Below, piece by piece: positions 7,781 to 16,500 of a DNA stretch of 64,000 nt. Origin of the DNA: Magnetospirillum sp. SS-4. Lineage in GTDB: Bacteria; Pseudomonadota; Alphaproteobacteria; Rhodospirillales; Magnetospirillaceae. The notes beneath the pieces are model-generated. The model had not been told where the DNA came from, made no database searches, and saw nothing but the letters and a program-made list of their open reading frames with translations. The translations under genes and the position numbers were made by a program. The DNA is taken from the NCBI RefSeq assembly GCF_902729425.1, contig NZ_CACVCH010000013.1:62001-126000 (forward strand), read 5' to 3'. Every line of letters begins with the position of its first letter. Within the stretch, counting starts at the first letter, position 1.

Positions 7781-8854
7781 ATGAAGAACTGGTCGAATAT
7801 CCTGGTCGGTCCTGACAGCCCGATCATCGACGTCATCAAGATCCTGGACCTGTCGGCCGCCCAGATCATCCTGGTGGTGGACCAGGAGCGTCATCTGCTG
7901 GGCACCATCACCGACGGCGACATCCGCCGCGCCATCCTCAGAGGCGAGAAGCTGGAAGAGCCGGCGGCCAAGGTGATGAACCGCGGCCCGCTGGTCACCA
8001 CGCCGCAATCCTCGCGCCAGGACCGCCTGGCGCTGATCCGCTCGCGCAGGCTGCGCCATCTGCCGGTGGTGGACCAGGACGGCGTGCTGCTGGGCCTGGA
8101 GACCGAGGACGAATTGCTGGCCGGGGACGAGTTGCCCAACTGGGCGGTCCTCATGGTGGGCGGGCTGGGCGAGCGGCTGAGACCACTGACCGCCACCACG
8201 CCCAAGCCGCTGCTGCCGGTGGGCGGGCGGCCGCTGCTGGAAACCATCCTGGTGCAATTAGCCGGTTGCGGCATCCGCCGCGTCTATCTGGCGGTCAATT
8301 ACATGGCGGAGAAGTTCGAGGCCGCGTTCGGCGACGGCTCGCGCCTCGGTCTCGACATCCGCTACCTGCGCGAAGACGGCAGGCTCGGCACCGCCGGCGC
8401 CCTGGCGGCACTGCCCGAACAGCCGGAAGCGCCGCTGGTGGTGATGAACGGCGACGTGCTGACCTCGGTCAATTACCGGGCGCTGCTGGACTTCCATGCC
8501 GAACAGCGGGCCGACGCCACCATGTGCGTCCGCGAATACGACATCGAGGTGCCCTACGGCGTGGTCGAGGTCGAGAACTCACGGGTGCGGGCGTTGCAGG
8601 AAAAGCCGGTGCTGACCCATTTCATCAACGCCGGCATCTATGTGCTGGCCCCCCGGATGCTGGCGCGGCTGGAACCGGGCCGGCCCTGCGACATGCCTGC
8701 CCTGCTGCAACGGGCGATGGACGACGGCCGGCCGGTGGTGGCGTTTCCCATTCGGGAATACTGGCTCGACATCGGCCGCATGGACGATTTCGCCAAGGCC
8801 AACGGCGACTTCCACAAAGTGTTCAGCGACCCGGAGAAGGACTTGAGTCCATGA
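7781..8854 (+). CDS. ptmE: CBS-domain sugar-1-phosphate nucleotidyltransferase (PtmE-like)
   Basis: The 357-residue protein has two CBS repeats (about 1-115) followed by a nucleotidyltransferase domain. That domain has the pyrophosphorylase signature LMVGGLGERLRPLTATTPKP (about 124-143), the metal-binding NGD in VVMNGDVLT (223-225) and EYWLDIGRMDDFAKAN near the end. This architecture is that of Campylobacter PtmE, the glucosamine-1-phosphate guanylyltransferase that feeds GDP-linked precursors into legionaminic acid synthesis. Next to neuC/B/D/A homologues, that is the best guess here. A mannose- or glucose-1-phosphate nucleotidyltransferase is the alternative. Its stop overlaps the galE-like start. 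Confidence 0.8.
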   Translation: MKNWSNILVGPDSPIIDVIKILDLSAAQIILVVDQERHLLGTITDGDIRRAILRGEKLEEPAAKVMNRGPLVTTPQSSRQDRLALIRSRRLRHLPVVDQDGVLLGLETEDELLAGDELPNWAVLMVGGLGERLRPLTATTPKPLLPVGGRPLLETILVQLAGCGIRRVYLAVNYMAEKFEAAFGDGSRLGLDIRYLREDGRLGTAGALAALPEQPEAPLVVMNGDVLTSVNYRALLDFHAEQRADATMCVREYDIEVPYGVVEVENSRVRALQEKPVLTHFINAGIYVLAPRMLARLEPGRPCDMPALLQRAMDDGRPVVAFPIREYWLDIGRMDDFAKANGDFHKVFSDPEKDLSP

Positions 8855-9840
8855 CGTCCCCCATCCTGGTGGCCGGCGGGGCCGGCTATATCGGCAGCCA
8901 TGTGGCGCTGGCGCTGGCCGATGCCGGCCGCAAGGTCGTGGTGCTGGACGACCTGTCCACCGGCCGGCGCGATCTGGTGCCGGCGGGCGCCGTCTTCGTC
9001 CAGGGCGACGTGGGCGACGCCGGCCTGGTTCGCCGCATCCTGGCCGAGCACGGCTGCGACGGCGTCATGATGTTCGCCGGCTCCATCATCGTCTCGGAAT
9101 CGTTTCAGGCGCCGCTGCCCTATTGGCGCAACAACGTCGGAGCCGGCTTCGCCTTCCTCGACGCCTGCGTCGCCGCCGGAATCAGGCATTTCGTCTATTC
9201 CTCCACCGCCGCCGTCTATGGCGAGCCCGACCGTCTGCCGGTGCCCGAGGGGGCGGCGCTGCGCCCCATCAGCCCCTATGGCCGCTCCAAGCTGGCGCTG
9301 GAATGGGCGCTGGCCGATGCCTGCTCGACCGGGGCCTGCTCGACCGGGACCATGCGCTTTGCCGCGCTGCGCTATTTCAACGTCGCCGGCGCCGATGCCG
9401 CCATGCGCAGCGGCCAAGTGTCGCCGGTGGCGACCCATCTCATCAAGATCGCGGTGGAGGCGGCGACGGGAAAGCGCCCCGGCCTCGCCATCTACGGCGA
9501 CGACTACCCGACGCCGGACGGCACCTGCATCCGCGACTATATCCACGTTTCCGATCTGGCCGAGGCCCATGTGCGGGCGCTGGGGCACCTGGAGGCCGGC
9601 GGCGACTCGCTGATCGCCAATTGCGGCTATGGCCGGGGCTATTCGGTGCGGGACGTGCTGGACGCGGTCGAGCACGTCGCCGGCAAGCGGCTCGATATCC
9701 GGACCGAGGGCCGCCGGCGCGGCGATCCCCCCGCCCTGGTGGCGGATTCGTCGCTGCTGAAGCGGGTGCTGGGCTGGAGCCCCCGGCACGACGATCTCGA
9801 CCTGATGATCCGTTCGGCCCTGGACTGGGAGGCCCGGTGA
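8851..9840 (+). CDS. galE: UDP-glucose 4-epimerase (GalE-like)
   Basis: A 329-residue extended short-chain dehydrogenase that interconverts UDP-Glc/UDP-Gal or the N-acetyl forms. NAD-binding ILVAGGAGYIGSHVALALA at the N-terminus, STAAVYG with the catalytic Ser/Thr, YGRSK with Tyr and Lys of the YxxxK motif, RYFNVAGAD, DGTCIRDYIHVSDLAEAH and a C-terminal DPPALVADSSLLKRVLGW follow the GalE order. A perfect 15-bp in-frame tandem duplication (9319-9333 and 9334-9348) repeats ACSTG in the loop after the catalytic helix. The start overlaps the preceding stop (ATGA), so it belongs to the nonulosonate operon. Confidence 0.92.
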   Translation: MTSPILVAGGAGYIGSHVALALADAGRKVVVLDDLSTGRRDLVPAGAVFVQGDVGDAGLVRRILAEHGCDGVMMFAGSIIVSESFQAPLPYWRNNVGAGFAFLDACVAAGIRHFVYSSTAAVYGEPDRLPVPEGAALRPISPYGRSKLALEWALADACSTGACSTGTMRFAALRYFNVAGADAAMRSGQVSPVATHLIKIAVEAATGKRPGLAIYGDDYPTPDGTCIRDYIHVSDLAEAHVRALGHLEAGGDSLIANCGYGRGYSVRDVLDAVEHVAGKRLDIRTEGRRRGDPPALVADSSLLKRVLGWSPRHDDLDLMIRSALDWEAR

Positions 9841-9898
9841 CGATGTCCGGCTCCCGACCCGGCCCCGGCGGGCGGAATGCCCGCCAAGGCCGCCCGAT

Positions 9899-10549
9899 AT
9901 GACCATCCGGCGCCACGACGTCACCCTGGCCTTCGGCGGTGGCGTCCCCCCGTGGCCGGGCGAGCCGGCCCCGGTCATCACCCGGCTGTCTGACATGGAC
10001 AGGGGCGATGCCTGCACCGTCACCCGCATGGATTTCGTGGTGCATTACGGCACCCATCTCGACGCGCCGCTGCATTTCATCCCCGGCGGCAGCGACGTGG
10101 CCGGGCTGGATCTCGACATGCTGATGGGGCCGTGCCATGTGGCGCGGGTGCCGGATTTGGCCGACGCCGTCGGACCGGACGAGCTGGCCGGGCTGGATAT
10201 TCCCGCCGGCTGCCGCCGGCTGCTGTTGCGCACCCGCAATTCGGCGCTGTGGGACGACCCGGCCCGGCCGTTCTTCGAGGATTTCGTCGCCTTCACCCCC
10301 GAAGGCGCCGCCTGGGTGGTGGAGCGCGGCATCGGCCTGGTGGGAGTGGACTACCTGTCGGTGCAGCGATTTCACGATTCCGAGCCCACCACCCACCGCA
10401 TCCTGCTGGGAGCAGGCGTCATCGCGGTGGAGGGGCTGGACCTGCGCCACATCGAGCCCGGCGGCTACGATCTGGCCTGCCTGCCGCTGCGGCTGATCGG
10501 CGCCGACGGCTCACCCTGCCGGGTGGTGCTATCCCGAGGCGACGGCTGA
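9899..10549 (+). CDS. kynB: Cyclase-family metal hydrolase, kynurenine formamidase-like
   Basis: A 216-residue member of the putative cyclase family. The hallmark HYGTHLDAPLHF provides the His-x-Gly-Thr-His-x-Asp metal site near residue 50, and GVDYLSVQRF and LLGAGVIAVEGLDL match the later conserved parts. The length is typical of KynB, which hydrolyses N-formylkynurenine to kynurenine. Other family members open cyclic imides or isatin, so the substrate is uncertain and the symbol is tentative. It lies 58 nt after galE and converges, 13 nt apart, on the signalling operon. A role in glycan synthesis is not indicated. Confidence 0.75.
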   Translation: MTIRRHDVTLAFGGGVPPWPGEPAPVITRLSDMDRGDACTVTRMDFVVHYGTHLDAPLHFIPGGSDVAGLDLDMLMGPCHVARVPDLADAVGPDELAGLDIPAGCRRLLLRTRNSALWDDPARPFFEDFVAFTPEGAAWVVERGIGLVGVDYLSVQRFHDSEPTTHRILLGAGVIAVEGLDLRHIEPGGYDLACLPLRLIGADGSPCRVVLSRGDG

Positions 10550-10562
10550 GGAGCCCGGCCGG

Positions 10563-12101
10563 TCAGGCCCCCGGGGCGTCGGGAACGGTGAAGCGGAAGC
10601 GGCAGCCCTGGCCCGGCACGGATTCGACCCAGATACGGCCGCGATAGCGGTTGACCACCCGCTTGCACACGGCCAGCCCGATGCCGGTGCCGTCGGCCTC
10701 GCCACGGACATGCAGACGCTGGAATATCTGGAAGATGCGGTCGAAATATTGCGGCTCGATACCGATGCCGTTGTCCTCGACCGCGAAACTCCATTCCTCG
10801 TCCGCGTGCCCAACCAGGATGCGGATGCGGGGCGGCCGGTCGGGGTGGCGGTACTTGACGGCGTTGGCGATCAGGTTCTGGAACAGGCGGACGAATTCCA
10901 CCTCGTCGACGCACAGGTCCGGCATCCCGGCCGGCACCGTCACCTCGGCCCCGCTCTCGGTCAGGGCGACGGTGAGATTGGCCAGGGCGGTCTCCAACGC
11001 CCGGCCCAGCGGCACCGGCCGCTCCGGCGGGGCATTGCGGCCGATGCGGGCATAGTCCAGCAGGTCGAGGATCAGGTGGTCCATCCGCCGGGCGCCGTCC
11101 TTGGCGAAGGCGATGAATTCGCGGCATTCGTCGTCCAGCGTCGCCAGGATGCGGCGCTCCAGCAGGCCGAGGAAGCTGTTGACCATGCGCAGCGGCTCGC
11201 GCAGGTCGTGGGAGGCGACATAGGCGAACTGTTCCAGGTCGGCGTTGGAACGTTCCAGGTCGGCGGTCTTGCGCGCCAGTTCGGCCTGGACCTTCCGGCG
11301 GATGCTGATGTCGCGGGTGATGCCGCGATAACCGATCAGGGCGCCGTCGGCGTCATGGAACGGCAGCATGCTGCACTCGGTGTGGACGCGGCCACCGTCG
11401 GCGGCCTCCAGCACCAGTTCCATGCGATGGCTGCCGCCCAGCAGGGCGAGGCCGAGGCGCGAGGCGTCCTCGGGCCGGCACAGGGAGACCAGCGTCCGGC
11501 CCTCCAGCGCCGCCGGATCGAGGCCCAGCAGATCGAGGCTGCGCGGGCTGACATAGGTCAGGCGGCCGTCGCAATCGACCTCCCAGATCATGTCGGCGGT
11601 GTTTTCGACCAGATTGCGGAATTTCTGCTCGCTGACCCGCAGGCGGGCCTCGCCTTCCCGCAACGAGGCGGCCATGGCCTCCGAGCGCGCCAGTTCCGCC
11701 TCCAGCCCCTTGCGGGCCAGATAGAGTTCCAGGAACACGCCGACCTTGGACCGCAAGATGAAGTCGTCCACCGGCTTTTGGATATATTCCACCGCGCCGA
11801 CGCCATAGCCGCGCCGGCGGTGGATGTCGTCCGAGCACGACGCGGTGACGAAGATCAGCGGCACATGGGCGGTCTTGGGCTCGCCGCGCAGCAGTTCGGC
11901 CAGTTCGTAGCCGTCCATGCCCGGCATGTCCACGTCCACCAGGATCAGGGCGAATTCATGATCCAGGCACAGCGCCAGGGCGTCGTTGCCGTTGTCGGCC
12001 TCGATCAGCCGGGCGTCCACCCGCGCCAGCACCTTGCGCAGGGCCAGCAGGTTGGCCGGGCGGTTGTCCACCGCCAGGATCTTCGGCTTGGCCGGGCTCA
12101 T
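10563..12101 (-). CDS. Receiver-PAS-histidine kinase
   Basis: A 512-residue soluble signalling protein with no membrane segment. Domains in order: an N-terminal receiver (about 7-122; phospho-acceptor Asp56 in LILVDVDMPGMDG, Lys109 in YIQKP), a short coiled segment, PAS/PAC (about 160-268, with GYRGITRDISIRRKV), a HisKA-type dimerisation helix with His298 in VASHDLREPLRM, and a HATPase domain (NLIANAVKYRHPDRPP, VEDNGIGIEPQYFDRIF, GTGIGLAVCKRVV). The layout resembles bacteriophytochrome-type kinases with a receiver in front. The start overlaps the cheB stop by 4 nt, so it is the last gene of a four-gene operon and probably takes input from the upstream hybrid kinase (inference). Confidence 0.9.
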   Translation of the reverse strand: MSPAKPKILAVDNRPANLLALRKVLARVDARLIEADNGNDALALCLDHEFALILVDVDMPGMDGYELAELLRGEPKTAHVPLIFVTASCSDDIHRRRGYGVGAVEYIQKPVDDFILRSKVGVFLELYLARKGLEAELARSEAMAASLREGEARLRVSEQKFRNLVENTADMIWEVDCDGRLTYVSPRSLDLLGLDPAALEGRTLVSLCRPEDASRLGLALLGGSHRMELVLEAADGGRVHTECSMLPFHDADGALIGYRGITRDISIRRKVQAELARKTADLERSNADLEQFAYVASHDLREPLRMVNSFLGLLERRILATLDDECREFIAFAKDGARRMDHLILDLLDYARIGRNAPPERPVPLGRALETALANLTVALTESGAEVTVPAGMPDLCVDEVEFVRLFQNLIANAVKYRHPDRPPRIRILVGHADEEWSFAVEDNGIGIEPQYFDRIFQIFQRLHVRGEADGTGIGLAVCKRVVNRYRGRIWVESVPGQGCRFRFTVPDAPGA

Positions 12102-12721
12102 GACGTCGCCTCCAGCCGGGGCGGCGGACACAGCGAGACGATCAGGCCGGCGATCTCGTCGAGGGGCGCGACCCAGTCGGCGCCGCCGGCATCGATGGCG
12201 GATCGCGGCATCGTCGGGGCATGGGCGCCGGCGGGGTCCTGAACGATGCAAAGCCCGCCGGCCGCCTTGACCGCCGCCATGCCGGCGGCGCCGTCGCCAC
12301 TGGCCCCGGTCAGCAACACCGCCAGCAGGCCGCTGCCCCAGCTTTCGGCGGCGGCGCACAGGAAGACGTCGATGGACGGGCGGGAATTGTTGACCTTGGG
12401 GTCCACCGACAGGGCGAAGCCGTGGTCGGCCTCCACCAGCAGATGATAATCGGGCGGACAGACGTGGACGAAGCCGGCCACCGCCTTGCCGCGCTCCTTG
12501 GCCTCCACCACCGGCAGGCCGGAATGGCGGCCGATGGCCTCCAGCACCGGATTGTCCGGCGACGGCCCCATATGCGCCACCACCACCACCGGAACCGGCA
12601 GGCCGGCCGGCAGGCCGGGCAGGATATGGCGCAGGGCGTCCAGCCCGCCGGCGGAACAGCCGATGCCGACCGCCGCGATGGGAGAATGTCCGGACGGAAG
12701 GTGCGGGGACAGGGCCGACAT
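12098..12721 (-). CDS. cheB: Stand-alone CheB-type protein-glutamate methylesterase
   Basis: Removes methyl esters from glutamates of a receptor-like partner. The 207 residues hold only the catalytic domain with no receiver: IGCSAGGLDALRHIL contains the nucleophile Ser, VVVAHMGPSPD and VCPPDYHLLVE follow the substrate pocket, and VLLTGASGDGAAGM carries the catalytic Asp. Start ATG at 12719-12721 gives the expected length; a longer reading frame upstream overlaps cheR and is not needed. It lies 5 nt after cheR. Lack of a receiver means its activity is probably not set by CheA phosphorylation, as in other CheB domains paired with sensory kinases. Confidence 0.9.
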   Translation of the reverse strand: MSALSPHLPSGHSPIAAVGIGCSAGGLDALRHILPGLPAGLPVPVVVVAHMGPSPDNPVLEAIGRHSGLPVVEAKERGKAVAGFVHVCPPDYHLLVEADHGFALSVDPKVNNSRPSIDVFLCAAAESWGSGLLAVLLTGASGDGAAGMAAVKAAGGLCIVQDPAGAHAPTMPRSAIDAGGADWVAPLDEIAGLIVSLCPPPRLEATS

Positions 12722-12726
12722 CGCCG

Positions 12727-13557
12727 TCACCCCCGCTTCTTGTACAGGCGCAGGGCCGGATCGACAGCGGCGAACAGCGGGGCCGCGGCGGAAAAGGTCA
12801 CGTTTTCCTTGGTGCCCAGGCACAGGAAGCCGCCGCGCGACAGGCTGTCGGAGAACAGGCCCAGCACCCGGTCCTGGAGGACGCGGTCGAAATAGATCAG
12901 CACATTGCGGCAGACCACCAGACCGACCTCGCAGAACACGCCGTCGGCCACCAGGTTGTGATGGGCGAACGAGATGTGCTCCTTGATGGCCGCGTCGATC
13001 TTGGCGAAGCCGTAGCCCATGCTGAAATAGGAGGCCAGCGCCCCCTGGCCGCCGGCCTTCAGGTAGTTGTCGGAATATTTCTCGATGGCCTTGGCGGGAA
13101 AGATGCCGTCCTCGGCCTTGGCCAGGGCGATGTCGTTGATGTCGGTGGCGTAGATCTGCGTCTTGTGCAGCAGATCCGCCTCCTTCAGCAGGATGGCCAG
13201 GGAATAGACCTCCTCGCCGGTGGCGCAGCCGGCCTGCCAGATATTGATGCGGGGATGGGTGGCCAGCATGGGCAGCAAGGTATCGCGGATCGCCTTGAAC
13301 ACCGGTGGATCGCGAAACATCTCGGTCACCGGCACCGACAGGCCGGCCAGGATCTCGGGCAGCAGGGCGTCGTCGTGGAGTACCCTGGGCACCAGTTCGG
13401 CGATATGGGCGCAGCCCAGTTTCTGGGCCAGCCCGGTCATGCGCCGCTTCAGCGAGGCGCGGGCGTAATGGCGGAAATCGTAGCCGTGGCGCCGCGCCAG
13501 GGCTTCCAGCACCAGATCCATCTCGATGCCGTGGATGGAACTGGCCCTAGCCGGCAT
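12727..13557 (-). CDS. cheR: CheR-type protein-glutamate O-methyltransferase
   Basis: Methylates glutamates of a chemoreceptor or kinase coiled coil using SAM. The 276-residue protein has the small N-terminal helical domain (YDFRHYARASLKRRM) that normally contacts the receptor, the SAM-binding WQAGCATGEEVYSLAI, YATDINDIALAKA, and VVCRNVLIYFD near the C-terminus. The start overlaps the end of the hybrid kinase gene by 11 nt. With cheB downstream it forms an adaptation pair inside a kinase operon with no CheA, CheW or CheY gene nearby. Confidence 0.93.
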   Translation of the reverse strand: MPARASSIHGIEMDLVLEALARRHGYDFRHYARASLKRRMTGLAQKLGCAHIAELVPRVLHDDALLPEILAGLSVPVTEMFRDPPVFKAIRDTLLPMLATHPRINIWQAGCATGEEVYSLAILLKEADLLHKTQIYATDINDIALAKAEDGIFPAKAIEKYSDNYLKAGGQGALASYFSMGYGFAKIDAAIKEHISFAHHNLVADGVFCEVGLVVCRNVLIYFDRVLQDRVLGLFSDSLSRGGFLCLGTKENVTFSAAAPLFAAVDPALRLYKKRG

Positions 13558-16500
13558 CGGGTTCTCCCGGAAAATGCCCGGCCATCAGTTCCATCAGCCG
13601 TTCCAGGTCGACCGGCTTGGCCATGTAGTCGCTGGCGCCGGCCGCGATGCAGCGGTCGCGGTCGCCGGCCATGGCCTTGGCGGTCAGGGCGATGATGGGC
13701 AGACGGGCGTGGCGGGCATGCCCGCGGATGCGTTCCATGGTCTGATAGCCGTCCATTCCCGGCATCATGATGTCCATCAGGATGATGTCGACGCGGTCCT
13801 GGCCGTCAAGCTGCTTCAGCGCCTTGGCGCCGTCCTGGGCGATCAGGACCTTGAGCCCCCGGCCGCGCAGCACCTTGGACAGGGCGAAGGCGTTGCGCAT
13901 GTCGTCGTCGACCACCAGCGCCGTCCGCCCCGCCAGGGACCTGAACCGCGGTTCGGACGCCGTCGGCGCGACGGTCCTGTCGCGGTTCAGCCGGGCCTCG
14001 ACGCTGTGCAGGAACAAGGAGACCTCGTCGCGCAGACGTTCCGACGACCGCGAGCCCCGGATGATGATGCTGTCGGTGAATTCGCGCAGCCTCAGGGTCT
14101 GGTCCTGGGTCAGCTCGGCCGACGAATAGACGATCACCGCCGGCAGCCGGACACGCTCGCGCGTCATCCTTTCCAGCAGGGCGGCCCCGTCCATGTCGGG
14201 CAGACCGGGAGCGAGGATCACGCCGTCATAGGCATGCAGTTGAAGCAGGGCGAACGCCTCGGCGCCGCTGGCGCAATGGGTGATGTCGAGATCGAGCCCC
14301 GCCAGGATGGCGGCGATGGCCTCACGTTCCCCGGCGTCGCCGTCGACCAGCAGCAGATGGCGGCCATCGGCGGGAACCGCCGCCTGAAGCAGGCTTTCGA
14401 AGGCGCCCTCGATCTGGGCCTTGCTGACCGGCTTGGCGAGAAAGCCCACCGTGCCCGTCTCGCGGGCGCGGAGTTTCTCGTCGGCCGCCGAGATGACGTG
14501 AACGGGAATGTCGCGGGTCTCGGGCGCCCGCCGCAGGGCGTCGATCACGCCCCAGCCGTCCAGCCGGGGCAGGCCGATATCGAGCACGATGCCGGTGGGA
14601 CGGTGGCGCCTCGCCATCTCGACGCCGTCCAGCCCGTCCGAACAGGCCAGGGTGCGGAATCCCCGCTTGCGCGCCAGATCGCAGACGATATCGAGGAAAG
14701 GGGCGTCGTCCTCGATCACCAGCAACAGCGGCTGGTGCCCCGGCACGCCGGCCGGACGGGGCGGCAGGGCTGCCTCGACGGGCAGGATGGCGGGCGGCAG
14801 GATAGCGGGCGGCGGGGCGGCAGGCGGCCCCTGGGTCAGCGGCAGCACCAGGGTGAAGGTACTGCCGCCGCCGGTCTTGCTGTCCACCAGCACCTCGCCG
14901 CCCATCAGGCGGGCCAGCTGGCGCGAGATGGTCAGGCCGAGCCCGGTTCCGCCGAACTGGCGGGAAGTGCTGCCGTCCACCTGTTCGAAGGCGCGGAAGA
15001 TGCGGTCCTGATCGGACGGGGCGATGCCGACGCCGCTGTCGGTCACCGACAGGGCGAGACAGGAGCCGGGGGCGCCGCCGGGAACCGCCGCCGCCATCTC
15101 GGCCGGACCGGGATGGGCCAGCCGCACCCTCACCCCGCCGGCGGCGGTGAACTTGACGGCGTTGCCGACCAGATTGTTGACGATCTGCTCGATCTTGCCG
15201 CGATCGCCCACGAATTCCTCGGGCAGGCCGTCGGCGATCTCGACGGACAGCACCAGCCCCTTGTCCGCGGCCACCGGCTGGAAGCGGCGGCGAATGCCGG
15301 CGGCAAGGGCGGAAACGGCAATCTCGGCGGCGTTGACCCGCATCTTGCCGGCCTCGACCTTGGACAGGTCGAGGATGTCGTTGATCAGGCCAAGCAGGTG
15401 ATTGCCGCTTTCGAAGACGACCGAGGCCGATTCCACCTGATCGGGGGTCAGGTTGCCGTCCTCGTTGTCGGCCAGGGATTTGGACAGGATCAGCAGGCTG
15501 TTCAGCGGCGTGCGCAGTTCGTGGCTCATATTGGCGAGGAATTCCGACTTGTAGCGACTGGCCTGGTCCAGTTCGACGGCGCGGCGGTCGGCTTCGGCGC
15601 GGGCCTGTTCCAGGGACCGGCCGCGTTCCTCCAGCGCCTCGCCCTTCAGGCGCAGTTCCTCGTTGACGGCTTCCAGCGCCTCTTGCTGGATGCGCAGTTC
15701 CTCCTCGCCGGCGCGCAATTCCTCGTTGGCGGATTGCAGCGCCTCGCTCTGGACGCGCAGTTCCTCCTCGGACGAACGCAGCTGCTCGGCCTGGGCCTGG
15801 GTCTCGATCAGCAATTCGCGGGTACGGATATTGCGTTCCAGCACCTCCAGATTGAGGCCAAGCACCGGCAGCGCCTCTTCCAGAAAGGCCAGCCCCTGTT
15901 CGCTGAACGGGGCCAGCGAGGCCATCTCGACCACCGCCAGGACGCGGCCATGCGCCATCACCGGCGCCGCCATCGCCACGCGTGGCGCCGCCTGACCCAG
16001 GCCGGAACCGATGCGCAGGTAATTGGCCGGCAGGTCCTCCAGGAACAGCGGCGTCTTGGAAACGACGCATTGCCCGGCCAACCCTTCGCCGGGCGAGAAC
16101 ACCCCGGTGGTGCCGCCCCCCCAGCCGGCGGCCCCCCAGCCGGCGGCCATGGCGAAGCCGAAGCCGCCCTCGGCGCGGACATGGAACAAGGCGACGCCGC
16201 CCCCCAGTAGCGGCGTCAGGACGCCGAGCGCGGCGGCGGCGAAATCGGCCGTGGTCTCCGTCGTCTGGATGGCGGCGGACAGGCGGGCGACGCCGTCCTT
16301 GACCCAGCGCTGGCTGTCCAGCCGCCGGGCCGCGTGCTTGAACACCTCGACGGCGCGGGCCATCTCGACCACCTCGCCGCTGCCCTCGCGATTGGGAATC
16401 TCGGTGGAAAGGTCGCCGGCCGACAGCCGTCCCATGCTGACGCGCAACTGGTTCAGCGGCACCGTGATGGACCGGGTGATCAGCCAGGCGAGGCCATACC

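Noticed and set aside
15630-15800. Repeated GAGGAACTGCGC-type segments in the hybrid kinase, considered as a CRISPR or tandem repeat array
   Set aside because: The periodicity follows EELR heptads of a coiled coil in frame; there are no spacers.
13526-16210. 894-residue open frame on the plus strand
   Set aside because: Antisense to the hybrid kinase, whose domains are all clear; no motif in the shadow product.
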